Source of the DNA: Actinomortierella ambigua | Lineage: Eukaryota > Mortierellomycota > Mortierellomycetes > Mortierellales > Mortierellaceae | Assembly: GCA_016098155.1 (NCBI GenBank) | Contig: JAAAJB010000309.1 | Span: forward strand, 1 to 41,874 | Direction of reading: 5' to 3' | DNA: 41,874 bases | Part shown: positions 1 to 10,000 of the stretch, one piece after another | Layout: every line of letters begins with the position of its first letter | How positions within the stretch are numbered: the stretch's first letter is position 1 | Position numbers and translations under genes: made by a program | Notes under the pieces: generated by a model | Seen by the model: only the letters and a program-made list of their open reading frames with translations | Told to the model about the DNA's origin: nothing | The model's database searches: none

Positions 1-1817
1 GCCTCAATGTCGCTCTGTTCGACCCCCTGTCCTTCGTCGTACATGAATCCAAGGTAGAATTGTGCGTTCGCCTTCCCTTGCTCGGCTGCTTTGGTGTACC
101 ACTTGGCTGCCTCAATGTCACTCTGGTCGACACCTCGACCATGCTGGTACATTAATCCAAGGTTGAACTGTGCGCTCGCGTTCCCTTGCTCGGCTGCTTT
201 GGTGTACCACTTGGCTGCCTCGATGTCGCTCTGATCGACCCCCTGTCCTTTGCTATACATTACTCCAAGGTTGACCTGTGCGTTCGCCCTCCCTTGCTCG
301 GCTGCTTTGTTGTACCACCTGGCTGCCTCGATGTCGCTTTGTTCGACTCCTTGTCCCCTTGAATAAATAGAGGCAAGATTGAACTGTGCATCCGCATTTT
401 CTTGCTTGGCTGCATTGGTATACCATTTGGCTGCCTCAATATCGTTCTGTTCGACCGCTCGACCAAGAGAGAGCCATGTTGCTAGCTTGAGCTGAGCATC
501 CACCTGTCCTTGTTCCGCTGCTTTGCGGAACCATCGGACTGCTTCGACGTCATCCTGTGCGACCCCATGCCCCTCCTCATACATCCTGCCGACCTTGACT
601 TGTGCCTTAGCGATGCCATGAACAGCTGCCTTGCGATACAAGATGGCGGCCTCTAATTCGCTTGCAACCACACCTTGGTCATATTCGTACATCTCTCCGA
701 GGATGAGCAGCGCCATGTTACTCCCACCCTTTGCTGCCTGGCGATACCACCAGAGCGAGTCCTCGGTACTCTTATCAACGATCCCTGCACCATGACTGTA
801 GAGCCACCCGAGAAATAACTGTGCATCCTTGTTGCCTTGGTCTGCCTCCTGGCTAAAGTATCGTACGATATTGTCCTCGGTCTGCGGCAAACGTCCAATG
901 CTAGCCTGGACAGCCACGTCAGCGTGGCTCTCAGCCAGCAATGGCTTGCCATACTTGCCTCCAAGAGCGTCGCCACTGTTGCTGAAACTGATTGAAATGC
1001 ATTTGACATCGTCGCCATCGTTGGCCACATCGTGTTGCTTCTCTTGCAACAAGATCACCTCGCTCGCGTCAGGTCTTTCATCAGCGTCTTGGTGCCAACA
1101 GCACTCGAGACACTCTCGGTACTTGGACGGAGTGTCATCTGGTATTCTCTCGCGATGACCATTCTTGACATGCATGGCAATCAGTGCTCCATTGTCTATG
1201 TCTTGGTATGGCTGTGTGCAGTTGGCTGCCATCTCCCACATCACCACTCCAAGAGCATAGATGTCCGTCTTGGTTGAGTAGGGAGGCTTCACGGCCTCAA
1301 AGAGCTCTGGTGCGAGCCATCTCACTGTCCCAGCAAGCCTGCCTCCGGCAGACGACATCGATAGACTGCTGCTGACAGTCGACCGCACCTGCGCTAGCCC
1401 GAAATCGGCCAGCTTGGCCTCCATGTGCCTCGTCAGGAGCACATTGGCACTCTTGAGGTCACGATGGAGGACCGATTCTTGATGGATGTACTCGAGTCCT
1501 CGAGCAATCTCGTGAGCGAGACGCTCCTTGGTCGGCCAGTCTAGCGTTCCGGCGTTGATGGCCCTAGAGAGAGTCCCCTTCTCAGCAAGCTCCATGATGA
1601 GGTAGATGCGATCGTCCTGGTCGTGAGTCCTGTAGAACTGGATGATGTTGCGGTGTTTCAGCTTCTTCAAGACATCGATCTCCTTCTGGATGGCTCGCTC
1701 GTGGTAATCCTCCTGAGAGACGAAGAACGTCTTTGCAGCACACTGCTGACATCCCCAGAGAGCTTCATAGACAGACCCATAGTTTCCTGAGCCGAGGCGA
1801 TTTCCCAGCACCAACAT
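1..1817 (-). CDS. TKL-like protein kinase with Sel1 repeats, copy A (3' part beyond window)
   Basis: The frame is open without a stop from the ATG at 1817 to the left window edge (605 residues seen); the C-terminus lies outside. The kinase domain spans about residues 3-258: glycine loop GSGNYG (9-14), Lys29 in CAAK, Glu46, HRDLKSAN (catalytic Asp120), DFG (138-140) and WLAPE, so it should be catalytically active. A linker follows, then from about residue 318 Sel1-type repeats of 36 residues with the core AQFNLGxMYxxGxGVxQSDIEAAKWYTKAA; seven full repeats and the start of an eighth are visible. Sel1 repeats form alpha-solenoids that bind other proteins. The gene is a tandem paralogue of the one at 3646-6423: the kinase parts are nearly identical, with one extra codon here in the activation loop. 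Kinase-Sel1 proteins are abundant in some early-diverging fungi; the pathway is unknown. The true start may lie one intron upstream (1833-1923; see findings). Confidence 0.9.
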   Translation of the reverse strand, partial: MLVLGNRLGSGNYGSVYEALWGCQQCAAKTFFVSQEDYHERAIQKEIDVLKKLKHRNIIQFYRTHDQDDRIYLIMELAEKGTLSRAINAGTLDWPTKERLAHEIARGLEYIHQESVLHRDLKSANVLLTRHMEAKLADFGLAQVRSTVSSSLSMSSAGGRLAGTVRWLAPELFEAVKPPYSTKTDIYALGVVMWEMAANCTQPYQDIDNGALIAMHVKNGHRERIPDDTPSKYRECLECCWHQDADERPDASEVILLQEKQHDVANDGDDVKCISISFSNSGDALGGKYGKPLLAESHADVAVQASIGRLPQTEDNIVRYFSQEADQGNKDAQLFLGWLYSHGAGIVDKSTEDSLWWYRQAAKGGSNMALLILGEMYEYDQGVVASELEAAILYRKAAVHGIAKAQVKVGRMYEEGHGVAQDDVEAVRWFRKAAEQGQVDAQLKLATWLSLGRAVEQNDIEAAKWYTNAAKQENADAQFNLASIYSRGQGVEQSDIEAARWYNKAAEQGRANAQVNLGVMYSKGQGVDQSDIEAAKWYTKAAEQGNASAQFNLGLMYQHGRGVDQSDIEAAKWYTKAAEQGKANAQFYLGFMYDEGQGVEQSDIE

Positions 1818-2260
1818 AGACTGCAGAGGGGTCTAAATACAGGTTAAGAGAGAATGGTTGGTAAGAAGCCAGTGCGGTATCCAGCACGACAAATCGCGTT
1901 CGTAACAGGTTGTTTGTCAGTACCATGACGAGAGACTACTAAGAACGGGAGAGAGTAAAATTTGTATAAGGAATCGAATGGAGTGCGAAAATTCGATCAC
2001 TTGATGGTGATGTCAAAGAAGATGGAGATGACAAATGGGATGAGAGAGGTAACCATTGTTTATCGTGACGCAAGCATATCATGCGCCAACATTCGCTGTA
2101 TTGTTTGTACCTGGCATTTTGACTGAGAGATGCACCTAAGCTTTAGCAGGGAGATAAGCACTGCAGTGAAGAAATGAGACACAGGGAAGGTTTTTACTCC
2201 CTTGCTAGGACAGATAGAACCCGTGCTGTTGGCCACACCGCCCTACGTTGCTATGCATTA
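1818..2260 (-). repeat. Duplicated 5' flank of kinase-Sel1 copy A
   Basis: This stretch is clearly homologous to 6424-6875, the DNA upstream of copy B. The most conserved parts are the 100 bp next to the ATG and a block around 1975-2012 containing GTGCGAAAATTCGATCACTT. Similarity fades beyond about 2260. It probably holds the promoter, 5' UTR and perhaps a first intron, and shows that the duplication unit included the regulatory DNA. Confidence 0.8.
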
Positions 2261-2535
2261 ACTTCCTTCTTGTCTACCTTAGGGTAGTAAACACAGCGAC
2301 TTGCTCATGACATCTTGTTCCCAGTCACTACTTTTCTAGCACTGTACAGCACCGCGACTTCTTAATAATATCATTGTCTTCGGATATGTAAACGCTCAAC
2401 ACTCTCTGCAGAAATCCTACAATCTATGTGGGACCCTTCGCAGGGCACACCAACGATGAGTTGGTAATTATCACATCGTGCACCTCCTGGGTGTCCGCCA
2501 GGCAAGAGAGGAGGGAGCAAACTAGATAACCTACT

Positions 2536-2568
2536 CTCTCCCTCACCTCTCCCTCACCTCTCCCTCAC
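2536..2568. repeat. Three exact tandem copies of an 11-bp unit
   Basis: The unit CTCTCCCTCAC is present three times in a row without mismatch. It lies in the intergenic DNA upstream of kinase copy A; no function is evident. Confidence 0.9.
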
Positions 2569-3008
2569 GCTTGGATGGGATGAAGTATTAATAAAAAAAA
2601 ATACTAATGTTACGAGAGTAAAATGAATCCGGTGAATGCCATCTCCTACCTTCGCTACCAGACAGAACTAGCCAACAACTACTCAGGTGATTTTTCAAGG
2701 TCATGGTGTGGTTAACAGCAGTCAACAATTAGCCGGCTCAATAACCCCGTGGGACGTAGGAACAGATTAGTAGGAGAGTACTTTTAAGCTCAGGTTACGC
2801 CTATAAGTCTTGTTTAGAACATAGTGGCGCTTGATTCTTCCAGTGGAGTCGAGGCACAGGACAATTATTTGCGAGTGGACATGCAGGGAGTTTTAATTTC
2901 CGCAGATATGAGGAGTTACACTATGGCTTTCGTGGTGTGAGTCATAGAGGTGGGGACCGGAAGACACGGCTCGGAAGACACTGTTCCTGTTGTAGGGCCA
3001 TGAAGATT

Positions 3009-3537
3009 CTACTTGAATAACCTTTTCTCAGCGAGGGAACCTATACCACTTTCGACCTTCTGTCCGATAGTCGAGCAACCAATTACCAGGTAGATACCAA
3101 TGGCGTGCAAAGACGTCGGTGAAGTAAGAGTATTTAATGATACCGTAATGCCGCAGCAAATAGCATCAACAATGCGAGGATAGTTCCCATGGCTGTAAAA
3201 ATCATTACAAAAGAGCTGTGCCCTCGTAAATACATATCCAACTATCAGCGTACCGCAGTCACTACCATTCTTTGGTGAGAATCCTTCGGTCATCACAAGT
3301 GTGTGATACTATTAAATGCAGTACTTCTGATGTAACTATTGATACACACGGGTCTTGGTATTTTACGTGTCGTTTTCCTACAGTATTCCTGCCCCATCGA
3401 ACTGTCGCACTCTTGCCAGGAGCAGCGCCGAATCGTTTGTCGCATATTCGTACAAGGCCACAGTCTGCTACCGCATATACTTTTTCGTCTTCTTGACGCC
3501 ATAATGTGGTCCCTTGTTGACCATAGCCACCATACTG
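3009..3537 (-). other. Two overlapping unrecognised open frames, possible broken gene
   Basis: On the minus strand one frame is open from 3537 to a stop at 3262. It has no ATG and contains Cys-rich segments such as VADCGLVRICDK. A second frame, 3296 to 3009, overlaps its end and continues with segments such as NDFYSHGNYPRIVDAICCG. The composition of both is more protein-like than chance frames usually are, and the overlap would fit a single frameshift or an unplaced intron. I do not recognise a family. It could equally be the 3' UTR of kinase copy B followed by random open frames. Confidence 0.2.
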
Positions 3538-3645
3538 TCACCCTGCTTACCCACTAGCCTAAAGTCATGTCGTCAGCAACGGCTACATTGGACGCGCGAA
3601 GAATCTTGCTCTGCCACCCTGGAGCACCATTTGATTGCGAAAGCG

Positions 3646-6423
3646 TCACTGCGAACAACCTCCTGTCTTAGGTTTGTTGATCAATCCAAGTTTGCGTCTT
3701 GCCTGAACATGTCCATGCCCAGCCGCCTTGGTGTACCATTTAATTGCCTCGACGTTGCTCTGATTGACTCCTCGTCCTCGATCGTACATCAATCCAAGAT
3801 TGAACTGTGCGCTTGCATTCCCCTGCTCGGCTGCTTTAGTGTACCACTTGACGGCCTCAATATCGCTCTGAGTGACCCCTCGTCCTTGATCATACATCAC
3901 TCCAAGATTGTACTGTCCTTCTGCCTCCCCCTGCCTGGCTGCCATGGTGTACCACTTCACTGCCTCGATATCGCTCTGATAGACCCCTCGTCCTTGTCTG
4001 TACTTATTTCCAATTATATACAGTGGTTCTGCTTTCCCCTGCATGGCTTCCTTAGTGTTCCACGGGACCCCTTCATTGTTTTTCCGCCCGACACCTCGTG
4101 CTTGTCTGCGCATCAACGCAAGGTGGGAAAGTGCTTCTCCGTGTCCTTGTTTGGCTGCCTTCGTGTACCACTTGATTGCCTCGATGTCACTCTGGTCGAC
4201 ACCTCGACCATGCTGGTACATCAATCCAAGGTTGAACTGTGCGTCCGCATTCCCTTGCTCAGCAGCCTTGGTGTACCAGTTGACTGCCTCGATGTCGCGC
4301 CGATAGAATTCTTGTCCTTTTCTATACAACGCTCCATGGTTCCATTGTGCCTCCATATTCCCCTGATTAGCTGTGTGAGTTAACCTCTTGGCTGCTACAT
4401 TGTTCCTCTGATCGACAGTTCGTCCTTGCTCGTACATCAATCCAAGGTCGAACTGTGCTTCTGCCTTCCCTTGCTCTGCTGCCTTGGTGTACCATTTGAT
4501 TGCCTCAATGTCGCTCTGCTCGACCCCGCGTCCTCGTTTGTACATTAACCCAAGGTTGAACTGTGCGTCCGCATTCCCTTGCTCGGATGCCTTGGTGAAC
4601 AACTTGGTTGCCTCGATATCGTTCTGACTAACCCCTCGTCCCTGTAGGTACATGAGTCCAAGGTTGAACTGAGCACGGTTCTCCCTTTGCTCAGCTGCCT
4701 TGGCGAACCATTTGACAGCCTCGATGTCGCTCTGATCAACGCCTTGACCTTTTTTGTACATCACTCCAAGGTTGAACTGTGCTTCTGCATGCCCTTGTTC
4801 AGCTGCCTTGGTGTACCATTTGACAGCATCGATGTCGCTCTGATCAACCCCTCGTCCTTCTCTGTACGTCGCTCCAAGGATGTACTGTGCTTCTGCCATC
4901 CCTTGCTTGGCTGCCAAGGTGTACCACCTAACTGCCTCCATGTAGCTCTGGTCGACCCCTTGTCCTTTAAAGTACAACGCTGCAAGGATATACTGTGCGC
5001 GTGCCTCTCCTTGCTTCGCAGCCTTGGCGAACCACTTGGCAGCCTCGATATCGCTCTGATCGACACCTCGACCAAGAGAGAGCCACGCTGCTAGCTTGAC
5101 CTGAGCATCCACCTGTTCTTGCTGTGCTGCCATACGGAACCATCGGAGTGCCTCGACGTCATCCTGTGCAACCCCACGGCCCCCCTCATACATTTCGCCC
5201 ACCTTGATCTGTGCCTTGGCGATGCCGTGGACAGCTGCCTTGCTGTACCAGATGGTGGCCTCTACATCACTTGCATCCACTCCTTGGCCATGCTCGTACA
5301 TCTCGCCGAGGGTGAGCTGTGCCGTGGCGTTCCCACCCTTGGCCGCCTGGAGATACCACCAGAGCGAGTCCTCGGCGCTCTTGTCGACGAACCCTCCGCC
5401 ATGACTGTAGAGCCACCCGATAAACAGTTGTGCGTCTTTGTTCCCTTGTTCTGCCGCCTGGCTGAAGAATCGCACGACATTGTCCTCAGACTGCAGTAAA
5501 CGTCCTATTCTGGCGTGTGTAGTCGTGTCGGGATGGGGGTCGGCTAAGGATGGTATGCCATGCGTGCTTCCAGGAGCGGTGCTGTCGTTGCTGAAACTGA
5601 GTGAAATGGAGTTGCCATCGTCACCATCGTTACCCATACCCTGTTGTTCCTCTTGCACCAAGATTACCTTGCTCGCATCGGGTCGCTTATCAGATTCTTG
5701 GTGCCAGCAATGTTCGACCCATTCACGGTAAATGGTCGGTGTGTCATCCGGAATTCTCTCGCGACGACCACTCTGGACATGCATGGCAATTAGTGCTCCA
5801 TTGTCTTGGTCTTTGTAGGGTTGTGTACAGTTGGCCGCCATCTCCCACATCACCATGCCTAGCGCATAGATGTCTGTTTTGGTCGAGTAAGGAGGCTTCT
5901 CGGTTTCAAAGAGTTCTGGTGCGAGCCACCTCAGTGTTCCAGCAAGCCTGCCTCCGGAAGACATCGATAGACTGCTGTTCACAGTCGACCGCACCTTCGC
6001 AAGCCCGAAATCGGCCAGCTTGGCCTCCATGTGCCTCGTCAGGAGCACATTGGCACTTTTGAGATCACGATGGAGGACAGATTCTTGATGGATGTACTCG
6101 AGACCTCGAGCGATCTCGTGAGCGAGACGTTCCTTGGTCGGCCAATCTAGCGTGCCAGCGCTGATGGCCCTAGAGAGAGTCCCATTCTCGGCGAGCTCCA
6201 TGATGAGGTAGATGCGACTGTCGTGATCGTGAGTCCTGTAGAACTGGATGATGTTGCGGTGTTTCAGCTTCTTCAAGACATCGATCTCCTTCTGGATTGC
6301 TCGCTCGTGATAATCCTCCTGAGAGAGGAAGAACGTCTTTGCAGCACACCGCTGACATCCCCAGAGAGCTTCATAGACAGACCCATAGTTTCCTGAGCCG
6401 AGGCGATTTCCTAGCACCAACAT
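3646..6423 (-). CDS. TKL-like protein kinase with Sel1 repeats, copy B (complete)
   Basis: An uninterrupted 925-residue frame. The N-terminal Ser/Thr kinase domain (about 3-257) has all catalytic elements: glycine loop GSGNYG (9-14), Lys29, Glu46, HRD (118-120), DFG (138-140) and APE (168-170). An acidic, Ser-rich linker (about 258-317) precedes 16 Sel1 repeats of 36 residues plus a partial one, ending in INKPKTGGCSQ. Repeats 10, 11, 13 and 14 are degenerate (Asn-rich, lost DIEA or WYTKAA motifs), while the others are close to consensus. The ATG at 6423 starts directly before the glycine loop. In-frame residues TSLQS lie just upstream, preceded by an intron-acceptor-like TTTAG, so the real start may be in an upstream exon (candidate intron 6439-6532). 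A role in signalling through a Sel1 scaffold is a family-based inference; substrates are unknown. Confidence 0.93.
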   Translation of the reverse strand: MLVLGNRLGSGNYGSVYEALWGCQRCAAKTFFLSQEDYHERAIQKEIDVLKKLKHRNIIQFYRTHDHDSRIYLIMELAENGTLSRAISAGTLDWPTKERLAHEIARGLEYIHQESVLHRDLKSANVLLTRHMEAKLADFGLAKVRSTVNSSLSMSSGGRLAGTLRWLAPELFETEKPPYSTKTDIYALGMVMWEMAANCTQPYKDQDNGALIAMHVQSGRRERIPDDTPTIYREWVEHCWHQESDKRPDASKVILVQEEQQGMGNDGDDGNSISLSFSNDSTAPGSTHGIPSLADPHPDTTTHARIGRLLQSEDNVVRFFSQAAEQGNKDAQLFIGWLYSHGGGFVDKSAEDSLWWYLQAAKGGNATAQLTLGEMYEHGQGVDASDVEATIWYSKAAVHGIAKAQIKVGEMYEGGRGVAQDDVEALRWFRMAAQQEQVDAQVKLAAWLSLGRGVDQSDIEAAKWFAKAAKQGEARAQYILAALYFKGQGVDQSYMEAVRWYTLAAKQGMAEAQYILGATYREGRGVDQSDIDAVKWYTKAAEQGHAEAQFNLGVMYKKGQGVDQSDIEAVKWFAKAAEQRENRAQFNLGLMYLQGRGVSQNDIEATKLFTKASEQGNADAQFNLGLMYKRGRGVEQSDIEAIKWYTKAAEQGKAEAQFDLGLMYEQGRTVDQRNNVAAKRLTHTANQGNMEAQWNHGALYRKGQEFYRRDIEAVNWYTKAAEQGNADAQFNLGLMYQHGRGVDQSDIEAIKWYTKAAKQGHGEALSHLALMRRQARGVGRKNNEGVPWNTKEAMQGKAEPLYIIGNKYRQGRGVYQSDIEAVKWYTMAARQGEAEGQYNLGVMYDQGRGVTQSDIEAVKWYTKAAEQGNASAQFNLGLMYDRGRGVNQSNVEAIKWYTKAAGHGHVQARRKLGLINKPKTGGCSQ

Positions 6424-6875
6424 GGATTGCAGAGAGGTCTAAATACAGTTTAAGATAGAAGGATGGGTAAGGAGCCAGTGCGGTATCCACAGCCCGATAA
6501 ATCGCGCTCGTTGTAGGTTTGTTTATGAGTACCATGACGAGAGACTACTAGGAATGGGAAAGAGTAGAATTTGTATACGGAATCGAATGGAGTGCGAAAA
6601 TTCGATCACTTGATGGTGATGTCAGAGAGGATGGAGATGACAGATGAGATGAGGTGAGGGAAGCAAGCATTGTTTATCGTGACACAAGCATACCATGCGC
6701 CGACACTCGCCATATTGTTTGCACTGCAATTTTTGACCGATATGGGCATTTACGTCAGCAAGGGCGAGAGAAGCACAGCAGTGGAGAAGTGAGATACAGG
6801 AAGGTTTTTATATCATTGCCAGGAGCAGAAAAGGCCCACGCCAATGACTACGCTTCTCCGTGATGCTATGCGTAG
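6424..6875 (-). repeat. Duplicated 5' flank of kinase-Sel1 copy B
   Basis: Homologous to 1818-2260, with small indels and scattered substitutions. It separates copy B from the 3' end of the dynein gene and presumably carries the copy B promoter. The remaining DNA up to 7032 shows nothing beyond the dynein 3' UTR. Confidence 0.8.
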
Positions 6876-6969
6876 GCATGTTCGCTGAGGTTGAGTAGGA
6901 CTACCATGTCCGAAAGCTACACCCACCATAGGCAAAGAAAATGTCAACACGAGCTTTTTCACTTGCAGG

Positions 6970-6975
6970 TTTATT
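6970..6975 (-). terminator. AATAAA polyadenylation signal candidate for the dynein gene
   Basis: On the minus strand AATAAA occurs 58 nt after the dynein stop codon, a typical spacing for a poly(A) signal. The exact cleavage site is not visible. Confidence 0.5.
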
Positions 6976-7032
6976 GTATTCCCTCCTCTCTTTCTTTCAA
7001 CATACTCTTTTCTTTTTTTGTATCCTGCACTC

Positions 7033-10000
7033 TTAAATGTCATCGTCATCGTCGTCAATGATCGACTTGATCTTCTTAACCTTCGACAGCATGGAGACGG
7101 CCTTGTGGGTCGACAGGACGCGTTCCGCTGTCGGGGGCAGACGCAGCCACGTTGGGGGTTCGCGCTCAGGCAACTCGCTGACCCAGTCCAAAAAGTGCTG
7201 CATCTTCGTACCCTCCGGCGTCACCAATCCCGTCGGCTCGCCCTCGCTCTCCTCCACCAGCTTGAAGTGCAAATCAAACGACTCGGGTCGGAAGAACGAC
7301 CTCACAAAGCTCTCCAGCAGCTCCTGGTCCCCTTCCTCGTCCACACGACCTCCGTACACCGACTGCGTCAACAGCGTTCGGATCGCGTCCCACGGGATCT
7401 TGTCCGGCGACACATTCGACCGTCCTTGTCCAACCGTGTCCAGCCAGACATCAATCGTGCTCAGTGCACAGTCCTGGTCCGAATCGTTAAACTCGTACGC
7501 CTTTGTCCATCCAAGCGGCACATACCGCAGACGCTCCAGAACGATCGCATGCAGCCACGCCACCATAAAGTACAGACGCGCACGCTCCGTAGGGCCCTTG
7601 GCCAGTCGCGACGGAGCCACACCACGCAGCGACTCTTGCAGGTTGGCCTTGATACCGGGCTGGGGCTCAAACATCAGCACTCGCGACAGACGCAGCAGGT
7701 TCACTGGCACCTTGGGGTTCGTCTCCATCGTCAAGTAGAGGCGGAACGACGGGTTCGCCTTGAGACTGTGCAGCCTCTTGTCCAGCTGGCTCAGCCACTG
7801 CAGGGCCAGGTGCACGTTCTTGAGCAGCACCCAGTTGCCCGTCTTGACCGCGCTCGCAATCGCCTGGTCTGCCAACGAGTATCCCTCCTGCGATCCCATC
7901 GCCACAGAGTGCAGACGCACACCTTGCTCCTGCGCCAGGTTCTCCACACGGTACGCCGCATCGTGTCCAGGAACAGAGCACAGCGAAATCGGCGTCGATG
8001 CCTTGACCTCCTCCCGCACAAGCTTGCCCAGATCCAACTCGGACTGGCTCACAAAGTTGGGTGCAAACACCTTGTCAATGTACTTGGATGCCGCGCTCAG
8101 CAGACGGTCGGGGCGGAAATACTTGATCACCAGCAGCTTGCGGAACTCGTTGATGGCTACAGGGAGAGAGGAGAGAGGAGAGAGGAGAGAGAGAGGCAGA
8201 ACGTAAAAAAAGCATAATAAAAGGAGGGAAAAGTGTTAGCAGGTGTTCGCTATGCTGCGGAGAAAAATAATTTGCTCTTGCCCATCCAACCGACTCTTAC
8301 CATCATTCTCAGAGGCCGTCCAGCATTGAGGAACAACCGTCTCGGCCTTGGACTCGTCCATAAACTTGATCCAAGCGTCTGGATTGTTCGCCATCTCCAC
8401 CGCCATGTTTGCAAACGCCGGCAACTTGGTCGAGAACATCTCGGCGCGCAGGAACCGCTCCTCCTCGTTCAGCTCCAGCGGCGCATCGCCTACAGGTCCG
8501 GCCATCGGGCTCAAGAACAGGTCGTACTCGGTCTCATCCGCAGCAGCAATGTTCATCACGCTCCGTGACTTGATCTGCGTCAGCAACAACGCAAACGCCA
8601 GATGGTCATCGTGCAGCAGCGCCCGGCTCGCTCGGCGGTACGAGACACTGAACAGATCCCGCATCAAAATCTCCAGACGCTGGTCATAGTCCGTCACGCC
8701 GTTCAGGCTCGGGTTCTCGTGCAACACAAAGTTGAAGATCTCCGAGAAGAAGTCCAGCGAGAACTGGTAAAAGTGGTGCAACCGGTTCAGCTGCTCCATC
8801 ACAAAGAAGATGGACGAGCACGAGTGCGCCAGCGACGTGTAGATCGCTGTCGTCTGCTCCACCTGCTGCATCACTCCCTCCGTCTCCTCGACCTTCCGTG
8901 TCACGTCGGCCGCCTCACGCTTCAGCGTCTCCAGCGTACCAATGACCTTGTCGTCGTCCAGGATGTTGCCCTTGGACTCGTTCAGCGCCTGCAGCAACGA
9001 CTTCTCCAGATGGCGCAGCTTCACCTTGAACTCGCCTTGCAGCTTGATCAGGTCGGCACGACGGCGATCCACATCCGGTCGCTCAGCCTTCAGCACCTTG
9101 CTCAAGCACTGCGACTGCAGACTGCTGCGCGTCACCGTAAAGTTGACAAACGACACACGCGACGACACATCTGGCGGGAACTGCACCGAGGGGTCGCGTG
9201 TCGACAAGAACAAGGTGAACGCGGGCGAAAAGTCAATGTCCTGGTTGCCCAAACGGATCAAGACACGACCTCCCGTGCGACGAAGCTCCTTGTTGAGCAC
9301 CGGGTTCATGATCGGGTCCAAGTGCTCCACATCCTGGATCAGAAGCGGGTTGCCGAAACGGAGCGCACTCTCCAGGTTCTTCAGGAACGAGTCGTCCAAG
9401 AAGCTCGTCACCGTGATCTTGCGGTCCTTGAACTCGTTCATGATAAACTGCGTGGCCTGGCCCGAAGGATCAATCACCAGAGGGTAGCGGTTGAAGCGCT
9501 TGAGAATGATGGCATTCTCAATACACAGGTCATCGACCGGAAGGCCGTTCTCCGTCCATGACAGACGGTCGTCGGCCGTCGACAAGTACTCGGCCAGCGA
9601 AATGTCCTGCTTGTACTGAATGCCGGCCTTGACGAGATGCTCAGTCCACTTGTGGTACAGGAGCTCACGGTACTGCTGATCAAAGTAACCGCCATATGCC
9701 AAGAACGCCGAAGCCAGCAACACGTCGCCGACGGTGGTTGCCATCTGGGTCTCGAACGAGTGGCTGCCAGCCTCCCAACGAATCTTCTCCGATCCAAGCG
9801 ACTCGAGCAAGGTCACACTGCGATCGACCTTGGACTTGACGCGCTCCATCTCGGCCTTGATCGAGCCAGTCTCACTGATGAGGACAGCATACTCGTCCTT
9901 GTAGGTCGCAATGCTGTTCTCGAGCTCCACAATCATGTGCTCGATGCTCGAAGCACGGTTGGCCGTCATCTGCGCACTCATCTCGAGCTCCTGCACCTCC

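Larger units (their letters stand above)
2261..3645. other. Intergenic DNA between the two kinase-Sel1 genes, no recognised gene
   Basis: I see no gene I can name in these 1.4 kb. It holds a short tandem repeat (2536-2568) and, near its right end, two overlapping minus-strand open frames that look mildly coding (3009-3537). No tRNA-like structure or transposon termini were seen. Confidence 0.6.

Noticed and set aside
3514..4383. A 289-codon plus-strand frame with repeated LGCLGVPLDCLDVALID motifs
   Set aside because: The apparent repeat protein is the antisense image of the Sel1 repeats of kinase copy B. Similar frames elsewhere over both kinase genes were dismissed likewise.
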